NCBI GenBank assembly: GCA_943332105.1
Contig: CALQOD010000016.1
Span: 1-38,601, forward strand
Direction of reading: 5' to 3'
Origin: Chitinophaga pinensis
Lineage (GTDB): Bacteria > Bacteroidota > Bacteroidia > AKYH767-A > OLB10
DNA: 38,601 nucleotides
Below the pieces are notes generated by a model that was not told where the DNA came from, ran no database searches, and saw nothing but the letters and a program-made list of their open reading frames with translations. Below, piece after piece: positions 1-10,027 of this stretch. The position numbers and the translations under genes were made by a program. Within the stretch, counting starts at the first letter, position 1; the number at the start of each line of letters is the position of its first letter.

Positions 1-304
1 TAACAACATTACTACCACCACCTGTTACGGCTGCTGCTGCACCACCTGTAGAAAAGGTTCCTAAAGACAGTGGCGGTACTGTTGGGGCAACTGTAGTGGC
101 TGCTGCAACTCTTGAAAATTCAGCCACAATACCTTTACGGGTTTTCCAACCCGGCATTGGAAAGAAGTTACCTTCTGCACTTTCAGTTTGAAGCACAACT
201 TGCGCTCTTACATCCATTGTACCACAAGAAATTAAAATCAAAAGGAGAAACATAATAGATTTCAATCCTTTTTTTACATAGCTAAACATGTAGTTGTTTT
301 TCAT
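1..304 (-). CDS. N-terminal part of a secreted protein (truncated by window edge)
   Basis: Reverse-strand reading from ATG at 304-302 stays open to the window edge: MKNNYMFSYVKKGLKSIMFLLLILISCGTMDVRAQVVLQTESAEGNFFPMPGWKTRKGIVAEF... with a signal-peptide-like N-terminus. Missing from the ORF track because it is partial. Confidence 0.6.
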   Translation of the reverse strand, partial: MKNNYMFSYVKKGLKSIMFLLLILISCGTMDVRAQVVLQTESAEGNFFPMPGWKTRKGIVAEFSRVAAATTVAPTVPPLSLGTFSTGGAAAAVTGGGSNVV

Positions 305-645
305 ACGCAATAATGTTTTTTACTCTTAAAACAATCAGCCGAAACTAAATAATCAGATGATGGTTTGGTGTTTTTATGAACTTTATTTTGAAATGCAGTT
401 TGCATTTCAGTGGAGGTATTTATTCTAATGTGGAGGTAAATATAAAAATCTAAATGTAATTTATCAAGTGTTTTTACTGTTAAAATCTTAAGAATTTCTT
501 CAAATTCAATAAATGATAGGTTAACGTACCGAAATGACAAGTGAAACTTATATAATTTGATTATTTCCTTAAATGATGCTATTATATTGTTTTTCAATTA
601 ATTAGGATTATTGGTGGATATTTTTAAGTTTATCTTATTTCGTTT

Positions 646-653
646 TAACTTCG
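646..653 (+). promoter_or_regulatory. Possible Bacteroidota -7 box (TAACTTCG) upstream of pabB ATG 662
   Basis: TAACTTCG resembles the TAnnTTTG -7 consensus and lies just upstream of ATG 662; no clear -33 box seen. Confidence 0.25.
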
Positions 654-661
654 CGAGGCCT

Positions 662-1978
662 ATGAAACCGATTTTTTACAAAAAAGTTACATCTCAGGAA
701 GCAAAAATTCTTAGTAAGAGAATTATTTTGCTTGGGCAACAATTCGAATATTTCTCATTTCTTGAAACGGGATTGAAAAATCATCAAAATTTAGTGTATG
801 ATTTTGTAGCTGGTTTTGGCGCAAAAAGTATTTTTAATCTAAGTAATCTTCCCTTAAATACGGTGGATGATTTTCTTAATAACAATACAAACGAATGGAA
901 ATTCGTTCAGCTAAACTACAATTTATTTAAATCTATATATCCTGGAATAAAATCAAATCATGATAAAAAGTTTGATTTTAATTTATTAACCATATTTATC
1001 TCAGAGACAGTTATTACATTAAAAAATAACGAGATATTCATTTATGGGAATTATAATTTAATTGAATCAGCTTTACAATTAGATAATAATTCTATTTTAT
1101 CAGCATCTAAACAATCAAAAAATACACTTATAAAACATGTTAATTTTAGCGAATATCAACTTCAATTTAACAAAATTCAGGATTATCTGAAAAGAGGAGA
1201 TGTTTATGAAGTTAATTATTGCATTCCTTATTTTATAAAAACGGAAAAGCTAGATTTAATTACTATATATTCAAATCAAAAGAATATATCACCTGCTCCA
1301 TTTTCTTCTTTCATTAAATGTAAAAACGATTATCTACTTTGTGCAAGTCCTGAACGATTTATTAAAAAAACAGGACAACATATTTCGTGTTTCCCTATGA
1401 AAGGGACTATTAAAAAAACAGGCGATGCACATCAAGATAAATTACTAAAATCGCAGCTATTATCCAGTGAGAAGGAAAAATCGGAGAATGTGATGATTGT
1501 GGATTTAACCCGCAACGACTTGAGTAAAATTGCAGAAAAAGGAAGCGTTTCCGTGAAAGAACTATTTGGCATTTATGAATTCCCTCAAGTCTATCAGATG
1601 ATTTCTACCGTTGAGGCCCAATTAAAAGAAAATACGTCCTTCTCAACTATACTCAAAGCATTATTCCCAATGGGTTCAATGACTGGTGCGCCGAAAATAA
1701 GCGCTATCAAGATTATTGATGAAGTAGAATGTTTTTCAAGAGAACTTTTTAGCGGGTCTGTTGGCTATATAGAACCTAATGGCGACTTCGATTTCAATGT
1801 TGTTATTAGAAGTATTTTATATAATTCGGATAAACAAGAAGCGTTGATTGCTGCAGGGGGAGCCATCACTGTTCAAAGCAATGCACTAGACGAATACAAT
1901 GAATGCCTTTTGAAAGCGAATGTCAATTTACAATTATTGGGAATTAATCTTTCTGAAATACATTTGCATAACGCATGA
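662..1978 (+). CDS. pabB: Aminodeoxychorismate synthase component I / anthranilate synthase component I-like (chorismate-binding enzyme)
   Basis: Chorismate-binding motifs: GDVYEVNYCIPY, CASPERFI, MKGTIKKTGD, IVDLTRNDLSKIA, FPMGSMTGAPKISA, SGSVGYIEPNGDFDFNVVIRSI, GGAITVQSNALDEYNE. The ORF runs from 611, but ATG 662 (MKPIFYKK) is the more likely start. Confidence 0.9.
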   Translation: MKPIFYKKVTSQEAKILSKRIILLGQQFEYFSFLETGLKNHQNLVYDFVAGFGAKSIFNLSNLPLNTVDDFLNNNTNEWKFVQLNYNLFKSIYPGIKSNHDKKFDFNLLTIFISETVITLKNNEIFIYGNYNLIESALQLDNNSILSASKQSKNTLIKHVNFSEYQLQFNKIQDYLKRGDVYEVNYCIPYFIKTEKLDLITIYSNQKNISPAPFSSFIKCKNDYLLCASPERFIKKTGQHISCFPMKGTIKKTGDAHQDKLLKSQLLSSEKEKSENVMIVDLTRNDLSKIAEKGSVSVKELFGIYEFPQVYQMISTVEAQLKENTSFSTILKALFPMGSMTGAPKISAIKIIDEVECFSRELFSGSVGYIEPNGDFDFNVVIRSILYNSDKQEALIAAGGAITVQSNALDEYNECLLKANVNLQLLGINLSEIHLHNA

Positions 1979-3315
1979 GTCAGACAATAACTATAGAACA
2001 ACATTTTAACAATGCTATGAGGAAGTTTAATTCCTCTAAACTATTGCTTGCAGTTTCTGGCGGTGTTGACTCCATGGTTTTATTGCATCTGCTAAAAAAA
2101 TCAGGATGTAATTTTGAAGTAGCGCATTGCAATTTTAATCTTCGAGGAGAGGATAGTGAGAAAGATTATTTATTTGTAAAAAAATCGTGTTTGCATTACG
2201 ATGTTAATTTTAACGGTAAAAAATTTGAAACTACACTATTCGCGAAAGAAAATGGCTTATCTATTCAGATGGCGGCCCGCGAGTTGCGTTACAAATGGTT
2301 TAAAGAAATCATTGAAACAAAAAAGCTACAATACTTAGCAACGGCACATCATCAAAATGATCAAACAGAAACTGTACTATTAAATATTCTTAGAGGCAAG
2401 GGTAGTTTTTCGTGGGAAGGCATGAGTGTTATTAACAACTCTATTATTAGGCCTTTATTAAACGTTTCTAAAAAAGAACTGATTGCTTACGCGAAGGAAA
2501 ATAAAATTGAATGGAGAGAAGATAGTAGCAATGAAAAATCAGATTATCAGCGAAATTATATTCGCAACACAATAATTCCCGAATTGGAAAAACATTTTCC
2601 ATCAGCAGAAAACAACTTATTGCAGTTTGCAGCCATTAATCGTTATAACAACACTATTCTTCGCCAATTTATAAATGAAAAAAAACAGCAACTCTGTGAT
2701 TTTGAAAATGGAATATTAAAAATCAATAGTGATTTGCTCGCAAAAGAAAATGACCCAGCAATTTTATTGTTTCATTTGATAAATTCTTATGGATTTAATT
2801 TTGAAAATTGCAGTCAAATGATTCAAGCAAAGAATACGTCGGGAAAGAAATTCTACAGTTCAACGTATATCGCATTAATTGACCGAAGCAGCATTTTGAT
2901 TAAAAAAAGTGAGGTTGTAAATACCCCCTCGTTACAATTTGAAGAACTTAGTAAGTCCATCACATTTAACCATTATGAATTTACATTTCGGGAAATGGCT
3001 CAGCAGCAGATTGAGTTTAAAACGCATTTAAAGTCTTTGGCATTAATTGACCAAAGCAAAATTATTGGGCCTCTCGAATTAAGAACCTATAGAGAGGGAG
3101 ATTACTTTTATCCATTAGGCATGAAAGGTAAAAAGTTGCTAAGCGATTTTTTTATAGATGAGAAAATTAACGATTTTGATAAAAAACAAATTCCGCTTTT
3201 GTGCAACAACCATCAAATTATATGGGTTGCCGGATATCGATTGGATGAAAGATACAAAGTAACCGATTCAACCAAAAAGATTTTAAGAGTGGATATGAGC
3301 ACATCCCTTGCCTGA
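1975..3315 (+). CDS. tilS: tRNA(Ile)-lysidine synthase
   Basis: SGGVDSMVLLHLL P-loop (PP-loop) motif, HCNFNLRGEDSEKD, TAHHQNDQTETVLLNILRGKG, IIRPLLNVSKKELIAYA, C-terminal TilS domain. ATGA overlap with the preceding gene. Confidence 0.95.
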   Translation: MSQTITIEQHFNNAMRKFNSSKLLLAVSGGVDSMVLLHLLKKSGCNFEVAHCNFNLRGEDSEKDYLFVKKSCLHYDVNFNGKKFETTLFAKENGLSIQMAARELRYKWFKEIIETKKLQYLATAHHQNDQTETVLLNILRGKGSFSWEGMSVINNSIIRPLLNVSKKELIAYAKENKIEWREDSSNEKSDYQRNYIRNTIIPELEKHFPSAENNLLQFAAINRYNNTILRQFINEKKQQLCDFENGILKINSDLLAKENDPAILLFHLINSYGFNFENCSQMIQAKNTSGKKFYSSTYIALIDRSSILIKKSEVVNTPSLQFEELSKSITFNHYEFTFREMAQQQIEFKTHLKSLALIDQSKIIGPLELRTYREGDYFYPLGMKGKKLLSDFFIDEKINDFDKKQIPLLCNNHQIIWVAGYRLDERYKVTDSTKKILRVDMSTSLA

Positions 3316-3358
3316 AGTCCGATTACAATTAACAGCTATTTAATAGGCGCATCTTTCG

Positions 3359-3385
3359 TTGAAAGGTATTTAATCCTTATTTTTG
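3359..3385 (+). promoter_or_regulatory. Bacteroidota-type promoter (TTG - 16 bp - TATTTTTG)
   Basis: TTG at 3359-3361 and TATTTTTG at 3378-3385, upstream of ATG 3404; matches the TTTG/TAnnTTTG class known for this phylum. Confidence 0.5.
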
Positions 3386-3403
3386 CCCCTCAAACAATAA
3401 ACT

Positions 3404-4378
3404 ATGCCAAGAGGACCCATTTCACAATTCATGGAAAAGCATTACTTACATTTCAATGCTGCTGCCATGGTAGATGCTGCCAAAGGATATGAGACCCATT
3501 TATTAGAGGGCGGTAAAATGATGATTACTTTGGCTGGCGCGATGAGTACAGCTGAGTTAGGAATATCATTAGCCGATATGATTAGAGCTGGTAAAGTAGA
3601 TATTATTTCATGCACAGGTGCAAATCTGGAAGAAGATATCATGAACCTGGTAGCTCATTCACATTATAAGCGAGTACCTAATTATCGTGATTTAAGTCCG
3701 CAAGATGAATGGGAATTGCTGGAAGGTGGTTTTAACCGCGTAACAGATACATGTATTCCTGAAGAAGAGGCTTTTCGCAGAATTCAAAAACATATTTTCA
3801 AGCAATGGAAAGATGCGCAAGATGCGGGTGAAAGATTTTTACCTCACGAATATATGTACAAGATGCTTTTAAGCAAAGAAATGGAACAGTATTATGAAAT
3901 TGATCCAAAAAATAGCTGGATGATAGCTGCTGCAGAAAGAAACTTGCCGATTATTGTTCCTGGTTGGGAAGATAGCACGATGGGAAATATTTTTGCTTCC
4001 TATTGCATCAAGGGAATATTAAATCCTTCTACTATGAAGAGTGGTATTGAATACATGACATGGTTAGCAGATTGGTATATAAAAAATTCAGGAGGCAAAG
4101 GAGTAGGATTTTTCCAGATTGGTGGTGGTATTGCGGGCGACTTTCCTATTTGTGTAGTTCCAATGTTATATCAAGATATGGAGATGGAAAGTATTCCTTT
4201 CTGGAGTTATTTCTGTCAGATTAGTGATTCAACAACAAGTTATGGTTCGTATTCTGGTGCAGTACCGAATGAGAAAATCACGTGGGGTAAATTAGATATT
4301 AATACTCCTAAATTTATTGTTGAGTCGGATGCTTCGATCGTTGCACCATTAATTTTTGCCTGGATATTAAAACAATAA
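3404..4378 (+). CDS. Deoxyhypusine synthase family protein (bacterial DHS-like)
   Basis: DHS family signatures: MMITLAGAMSTAELGISLADMIRAGKVDIISCTGANLEEDI, IIVPGWEDSTMGN, GGGI..., PNEKITWGKLD...VESDASIVAPLI (cf. DHS PDEAVSWGKI...YADASLVFPLL). Confidence 0.9.
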   Translation: MPRGPISQFMEKHYLHFNAAAMVDAAKGYETHLLEGGKMMITLAGAMSTAELGISLADMIRAGKVDIISCTGANLEEDIMNLVAHSHYKRVPNYRDLSPQDEWELLEGGFNRVTDTCIPEEEAFRRIQKHIFKQWKDAQDAGERFLPHEYMYKMLLSKEMEQYYEIDPKNSWMIAAAERNLPIIVPGWEDSTMGNIFASYCIKGILNPSTMKSGIEYMTWLADWYIKNSGGKGVGFFQIGGGIAGDFPICVVPMLYQDMEMESIPFWSYFCQISDSTTSYGSYSGAVPNEKITWGKLDINTPKFIVESDASIVAPLIFAWILKQ

Positions 4379-4399
4379 TTTCAGCGTTATAATAATATC

Positions 4400-5134
4400 A
4401 TGTCTGATTCATTAATTATTATACCTACTTACAACGAAAAGGAAAACATCGGAAAGATGTTGGATGCTGTGATGGCGCTTACTTTTTCATTTGATGTTTT
4501 AATAATTGATGACAATTCGAAGGATGGTACAGCAGCTATTGTGAAAGATTATATCAAACAGTTCCCTAACAGAATTCACATTGAAGAAAGAAGTGGAAAA
4601 TTAGGTTTGGGAACTGCTTATATACACGGATTTAAGTGGGCTTTAAAAAGAGAATACCAGTATATTTTTGAAATGGATGCCGACTTCTCACATAATCCGA
4701 ATGATTTAATACGACTGCGCAATGCTTGTACAGAAGGAAATGCAGATTTAAGCATTGGCTCACGATACATAACAGGTGTGAATGTGGTGAACTGGCCGAT
4801 GGGTCGTGTGATGATGTCGTACTTTGCATCGATGTATGTACGCATTGTAACGGGCATGACTATCCGCGATACGACTGCAGGTTTTAAATGCTATAATCGA
4901 AAAGTATTAGCATCAATCAACTTTGATAAAATCAAATTTACTGGCTACGCTTTTCAAATAGAAATGAAATTTGCTGCCTGGAAATTAGGATTTAAAATTG
5001 TTGAAGTGCCAATTATCTTTACTGACAGAAGCGAAGGGCAATCGAAGATGAGTGGGGGTATTTTTAAAGAAGCTATTTTCGGTGTGTTAGCAATAAAAAT
5101 TAAGTCGTGGTTTAGCAATTACCGCAAAAAATAA
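4400..5134 (+). CDS. Polyprenol monophosphomannose synthase-like GT2 glycosyltransferase
   Basis: IIPTYNEKENIGKMLDAV, IIDDNSKDGTAAIV, EMDADFSHNPNDL, GSRYITGVNVVNWPMGRVMMSYFASMYVRIVTG...DTTAGFKCYNRKVL, typical of the DPM1-like family. Confidence 0.9.
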   Translation: MSDSLIIIPTYNEKENIGKMLDAVMALTFSFDVLIIDDNSKDGTAAIVKDYIKQFPNRIHIEERSGKLGLGTAYIHGFKWALKREYQYIFEMDADFSHNPNDLIRLRNACTEGNADLSIGSRYITGVNVVNWPMGRVMMSYFASMYVRIVTGMTIRDTTAGFKCYNRKVLASINFDKIKFTGYAFQIEMKFAAWKLGFKIVEVPIIFTDRSEGQSKMSGGIFKEAIFGVLAIKIKSWFSNYRKK

Positions 5135-6292
5135 TTACGCAGTTGCTGTTGTTTTTCGCAACAGGACAAATCCAACAATACCCATTATTAATGATGAAAA
5201 CAGTACCGCACATTTAACGGTGGTTTGTATTTCGTGATTAGGGAAGGCCAGCATCAAAATAAAAATTGACATTGTAAATCCAATACCACCTAACATTCCT
5301 GCACCAGCAATTTTTCTAAAATCACAACCTTCGGGAAGCTTTCCAATATTGGTATTAACAACAAGCTTTGTGGCGTAATAAATACCAATTGGTTTTCCCA
5401 GCATCAAGCCTAAACAAACACCTATTGTTACCCTATTGAACCATTCACTATAAGAATTAACTTCTATTACCATCGCCGTGTTAGCCATCGCAAACAATGG
5501 AAGAATGAGATAATCGACTGGAATGTTCAATGCATTTTGCAATCGTTCTAACGGGGACCCTGTAACGCTCATATCTTTTAAAGGAATAAAAAAGGCTGTT
5601 ACAACCCCTGCTATTGTTGCATGCACGCCAGAGCATAAAATGAAATACCATGCAATAATTCCAAGGAGCAAATAAAATATTGGTCTTTTAATTTTTAGCA
5701 GATTCATTGTAAACATCAGGCAAAAAACCACTGCAGCATACAATAAATAAATCATCAATAGCTTCTGACTATAAAAAACAGCGATAACAATTACAGCTCC
5801 GAGATCATCAATTATAGCAAGTGACATTAAGAATAACTTTAATCCTGCAGGAATATGTTTACCAACTAAACTAAGCACAGCAACGGCGAATGCAATGTCA
5901 GTTGCCATTGGTATGCCCCACCCTTTTTCAAATTCGGTATTAAAGTTTAGTGCATAATAAATGAGCGCAGGAATTAGCATTCCTCCGATTGCAGCAACAA
6001 ATGGAGTAATCGATTTTTTAAACGAAGAGAGTTCACCTATGATAAGTTCGCGTTTGATTTCTAATCCTACATTCAAGAAAAAAACAGCCATCAGAAAATC
6101 ATTTATCAAAAAAAGAAAATCTGCTTTATGACCTGAAAAAGAAAAGCGCTCAAGCGTCCAAAAACGAATATAATTTTCTGAATACGATGAATTGGATAAG
6201 AATAATGAAATAATAGTAACAACTAAAAGTAATACACCTGTAGAGCGAAAATAGGAGCTCCACTTTAAGAAAGTATTCTTAAGCGTTGTCAT
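5135..6292 (-). CDS. nhaA: Na+/H+ antiporter NhaA
   Basis: FFLNVGLEIKREL, PATDIAFAVAVLSLVGKHIPAGLKLFLMSLAIIDDLGAVIVIA, GFTMSIFI; stop codon directly abuts the stop of the convergent gene. Confidence 0.95.
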   Translation of the reverse strand: MTTLKNTFLKWSSYFRSTGVLLLVVTIISLFLSNSSYSENYIRFWTLERFSFSGHKADFLFLINDFLMAVFFLNVGLEIKRELIIGELSSFKKSITPFVAAIGGMLIPALIYYALNFNTEFEKGWGIPMATDIAFAVAVLSLVGKHIPAGLKLFLMSLAIIDDLGAVIVIAVFYSQKLLMIYLLYAAVVFCLMFTMNLLKIKRPIFYLLLGIIAWYFILCSGVHATIAGVVTAFFIPLKDMSVTGSPLERLQNALNIPVDYLILPLFAMANTAMVIEVNSYSEWFNRVTIGVCLGLMLGKPIGIYYATKLVVNTNIGKLPEGCDFRKIAGAGMLGGIGFTMSIFILMLAFPNHEIQTTVKCAVLFSSLIMGIVGFVLLRKTTATA

Positions 6293-6297
6293 AAAGT

Positions 6298-7383
6298 TTA
6301 AACGAATTTATCTCCACGCTTCAACTTCACATCATTAACAAACTGTCTAATTTGTTGCTCATCTGATTTTTTACAAACCAACAAAATAGTATCGGACTCC
6401 ACAACGATATAATCATCGAGCCCTTGCAACACAACCAACTTATCTTTTGGCACATTGACAATACAATTCTTTGTTTCATAAGCCATGACATTCTTACCTA
6501 CAATAGCATTATTATTTTCGTCGTGCTTAATATGTTCGTAAAGAGAGCCATAGGTGCCTAAGTCGCTCCATCCAAATTCTGTATTCATCACATGAACGTT
6601 ACTAGCTTTTTCCATCACGGCAAAATCGATAGAAATATTAGTACACTGATGAAATGCCTGATGAATAAATTCGTTTTCGTTTTCTGTATCGTAGATATTT
6701 TCTTCTGCATCAAAAATGGCATACATATCTGGGAGATGCATTTCAAATGCTTTTAATATCGATTGAACATTCCAAAGGAAGATACCTGCATTCCATAAAA
6801 ACTCTCCTGATTGCAAAAAGAATTTTGCCATTTCAAGATTTGGTTTTTCTGTGAAAGTTTTGACTTTAGATATTTTATTTTCAGCTGTAGATTTATCATC
6901 AATAAACTGAATATATCCATAGCCTGTATCTGGCCTGCTTGGTTGGATGCCCAAAGTTAAAAGGACTTCGTTTTCACTTGTATAATCTAATCCTTGTTTA
7001 ATTGCACGAACAAAGGCCTCCTCTTTTAAAATCACATGATCGCTAGGTGCTACAACAATATTTGCGTTAGGATTACGCATTGCAATTTTTTTAGCAGCAT
7101 ACAAAATGCATGGTGCTGTATTCTTACGAAATGGCTCTGCTAAAATTTGGTTTTCATTGATTTCTGGCAGCTGTGCTTTTACCAGATTTACATAATCAAT
7201 ATTGGTAACAATTATTATATTTTCTTTAGGACAAACATTTAAAAACCGATTGAATGTTTGTTGCAATAGCGACTTGCCCGTGCCTAGAATATCCAAGAAC
7301 TGTTTCGGGTGGGCGTTACGACTCATAGGCCAAAATCTGCTGCCTACGCCGCCTGCCATGATCACGCAATAATTATTTTCCAT
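6298..7383 (-). CDS. manC: Mannose-1-phosphate guanylyltransferase
   Basis: IMAGGVGSRFWPMSRNAHPKQFL, VAPSDHVI, TGYGYIQF, FTEKPNLEMAKFFLQSGEFLWNAGIFLWN, FGWSDLGTYGSLYE. Confidence 0.93.
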   Translation of the reverse strand: MENNYCVIMAGGVGSRFWPMSRNAHPKQFLDILGTGKSLLQQTFNRFLNVCPKENIIIVTNIDYVNLVKAQLPEINENQILAEPFRKNTAPCILYAAKKIAMRNPNANIVVAPSDHVILKEEAFVRAIKQGLDYTSENEVLLTLGIQPSRPDTGYGYIQFIDDKSTAENKISKVKTFTEKPNLEMAKFFLQSGEFLWNAGIFLWNVQSILKAFEMHLPDMYAIFDAEENIYDTENENEFIHQAFHQCTNISIDFAVMEKASNVHVMNTEFGWSDLGTYGSLYEHIKHDENNNAIVGKNVMAYETKNCIVNVPKDKLVVLQGLDDYIVVESDTILLVCKKSDEQQIRQFVNDVKLKRGDKFV

Positions 7384-7435
7384 ACTAAAATTTAATTCGC
7401 GTATTAAACTAATTAATAATTTAAGTTGTAATTAA

Positions 7436-8716
7436 CTACTTTAATGAAGATAATGCTTCATGCAAAGTTTTCATCATCATAGGAATATTTTCCTTTTTAC
7501 AGGTTCCAACCGATAGTCGGTACCAGGTTGACTCCTTTGCGGCACCAAATGCTGAGAATGGCACTACCGCCATCTTTGCTTCATTTAAAATAAATTCTGT
7601 AATATCATCTGTTGTTGCCAAAACTTTACCTTGTTGCGTTGTTTTGCCTTTAATTTCAAATTGTATAGTAAGATAAATTGCAGCCATTGGCTCAATACAA
7701 TTTACCCCTAAACTCTTCATCGATTGAAATCCTATATAAAACGATTCTAATCGCTCAAACACTTCCTTTTTAAATTCCTCTATATAACTATTAAAATTAA
7801 CATGATCCGCCATAAAACGAGCAGATGCTACTTGTTCTGCTTTGGGTGCCCATGCACCAATATGGGAAAGAATAGATTTCATTTTATCAATGATAGCTGC
7901 TGGACCAAACGCCCAACCAACACGAATACCTGTAGCTGCAATTGACTTAGACAATCCATCAACAAAAATTGTATACGGTCTTAATTCAGGAAATAGTGTA
8001 ACTGGGTCGTAGTGCTTATTTGCACCAAATGTTAATGCAGAATAAATTTGATCATACATCACATACAATGGTTTATCATTATCTCCTCTTGATTTATTTT
8101 CTTCGATTACCAACTTGCAAATTTCGCTTAACTGCTCTTTTGACATTACTGTTCCTGTTGGGTTCTGTGGAGAGCAAAGTGCCAGCAAACAAGCGCCTTT
8201 AATATGGGGGCGAAGATCATCTGCCGTAGGCATAAAATTATTTTCTGGAAAAACTTCAACTGCTACTCCTTTGGCTTGCATTAAATGGCAATAGTGATTA
8301 TTATTCCAGCTAGGCACAGGATAAACCACTTTGTCACCTGGATCAACAATAGTTGAATAAATACCATAGATTACAGGACGAGCACCTCCAGCAATTAATA
8401 CTTCATCAGGAGAATAACTTAAATTTTGAAAACGATTGATAAAAGATGAAACTTCTTTACGCAGATTAAGCATCCCATTTGCAACAGGATAATTAGTGTG
8501 ACCTTCAGTGTAAGCCTTTATTATTTCATCACGTAACGAAGCTGGTATTGGAAAAATTGTCGGATCAAAGTCTCCAATTGTAAGATTAGCAATTGGCTCC
8601 CCATTCTTTATTAGTTCATTTACCTCATTTGCAAGCTTTATAATTTCAGAGCCAATTAAATGCTCTGCCATATTTGAAACCTTCATTTTTTCCTGTTGTT
8701 TTGTTTCTACTGACAT
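7436..8716 (-). CDS. Class I/II pyridoxal phosphate-dependent aminotransferase
   Basis: LTIGDFDPTIFPIP, YPVANGMLNLRKEV, CSPQNPTGTVMSKEQL, YDQIYSALTF, VDGLSKSIAATGIRVGWAFGP (PLP Lys), RLSVG. Confidence 0.92.
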   Translation of the reverse strand: MSVETKQQEKMKVSNMAEHLIGSEIIKLANEVNELIKNGEPIANLTIGDFDPTIFPIPASLRDEIIKAYTEGHTNYPVANGMLNLRKEVSSFINRFQNLSYSPDEVLIAGGARPVIYGIYSTIVDPGDKVVYPVPSWNNNHYCHLMQAKGVAVEVFPENNFMPTADDLRPHIKGACLLALCSPQNPTGTVMSKEQLSEICKLVIEENKSRGDNDKPLYVMYDQIYSALTFGANKHYDPVTLFPELRPYTIFVDGLSKSIAATGIRVGWAFGPAAIIDKMKSILSHIGAWAPKAEQVASARFMADHVNFNSYIEEFKKEVFERLESFYIGFQSMKSLGVNCIEPMAAIYLTIQFEIKGKTTQQGKVLATTDDITEFILNEAKMAVVPFSAFGAAKESTWYRLSVGTCKKENIPMMMKTLHEALSSLK

Positions 8717-8911
8717 AAACTACCTTGCTAGTGTGCAAACCTACATATAATTTAAAATTAACTGAAAATAAAAGATAAAATATTATTATTCCGTTTATAA
8801 TTAATTAAAATAATGCCCTTTAATATTAAAATAAGCTTTATCAATCAAGTTGTTAATTAAAATCAAAGCTTAAAAACTATAAATTTTACATTATTCAATA
8901 TCTTAGCACCT

Positions 8912-10027
8912 ATGTTTTCTAGAAAAATATTCTTGGTAATAATTTGCCTTTTTGTGGGTTTGAATCTTTTTGCGTCTAATAGTTTAAAAAGAGATGAAAA
9001 GCATGCGCCAATTTTATCAGTAGAAGAATTAAATCAACTTTACGATCGTGGTGTAAAATATTGGGAGACGGGGAACGGGCGAAGTTCTTTTTATGCCTTA
9101 GATAGCTTACGGAAAATAGATTTGACAACAGAAAATGCAAATATAAAAAGTAAGGGGATGATTTATATTGCCAAGTGTTTTTACTCGCAAAAAAACTTTC
9201 GTTACACTATCAACTATTTGAATCTAGCATTGGTTTTTGGCAAAAATTTTCTCGATTTTGATACCCGAATAAGTATTTATGATATGATGATTACTTGTCA
9301 TCATGCAACAAAAAACAGCTCACAGGAAACCTATTTTGCTCAATTAAAAAAGTCGATCACCGATAGTATTCAAACAGCTAAAATGCAGTTTCAGGTCGAC
9401 TCATTAAAGCAGGCATTAGAAGTTCAAAAAACCACACCAGTAGCTACAAATGAAAATGAAAATCAAACAGCGCCACAAGCCACTACTAATGGAACTAATA
9501 ATGACAACTCTAACTACCTATTAATAATAGCAATAGCTGTTGTAACGATTGGCATTTTACTTTTTATGTTGTTTAGAAAAGGTGAAGGTGGTAAGATTGG
9601 AAAAGCGAAACCTGTTGAGATCCGTAAAATTGATGCAACTCCCAACAAAGGAAGTAATGCATTGATTGAAAAAATTGCTAAGGTGGAACTAGTATTTATT
9701 CGTGCAGAAATATTAGGAGAATACGGCAATAAGAAAACAGTAGTTAAAATCATTAGTGATTACAATACACAGTTGCCATTAATAATAAAAAATTTAGACG
9801 AGGCTATTACCACAAATGATAATGAACCAATCATTACAGCATTATCTTATTTAAAGCCTTACTTAACTGCATTTGGCATGTCGACCACCATGGCTATGCT
9901 AAACGAAGTAGAGGCTGAATCAACAACAGAAAAGACCACTAGGTTATTATCCAGAGTTTTTCAGATCAGAAATCATATTCGACGTGCACACGACGAAACG
10001 AATTCGTTGATGGAGGTGTTAGGCTAG
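8912..10027 (+). CDS. Membrane protein: N-terminal signal and helical/TPR-like extracytoplasmic part, one TM, C-terminal HPt-like domain without the phospho-accepting His
   Basis: Signal-like N-terminus MFSRKIFLVIICLFVGLNLFA; TM YLLIIAIAVVTIGILLFMLF; C-terminus ...ISDYNTQLPLIIKNLDEAITTNDNEPIITALSYLKPYLTAFGMSTTMAMLNEVE resembles HPt helices (cf. AHxLKxxxxxxG). Confidence 0.6.
   Translation: MFSRKIFLVIICLFVGLNLFASNSLKRDEKHAPILSVEELNQLYDRGVKYWETGNGRSSFYALDSLRKIDLTTENANIKSKGMIYIAKCFYSQKNFRYTINYLNLALVFGKNFLDFDTRISIYDMMITCHHATKNSSQETYFAQLKKSITDSIQTAKMQFQVDSLKQALEVQKTTPVATNENENQTAPQATTNGTNNDNSNYLLIIAIAVVTIGILLFMLFRKGEGGKIGKAKPVEIRKIDATPNKGSNALIEKIAKVELVFIRAEILGEYGNKKTVVKIISDYNTQLPLIIKNLDEAITTNDNEPIITALSYLKPYLTAFGMSTTMAMLNEVEAESTTEKTTRLLSRVFQIRNHIRRAHDETNSLMEVLG

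Noticed and set aside
301-597. 98-aa minus-strand ORF overlapping (ATGA) the partial secreted gene at the left edge
   Set aside because: AT-rich translation without a recognisable domain, and it occupies the likely divergent promoter region; overlap alone is not enough support.
5132-5137. Zero-gap convergent stops (also at 25500-25505)
   Set aside because: Compact convergent ends are common in bacterial genomes; no hairpin or other signal beyond tight packing.
8020-8202. 60-aa ORF opposite the aminotransferase
   Set aside because: Antisense to a clear CDS with no domain; same reasoning for the other short antisense ORFs in the track (e.g. 10853, 14326, 15083, 18926, 20810, 29499, 33431, 35379, 38006).
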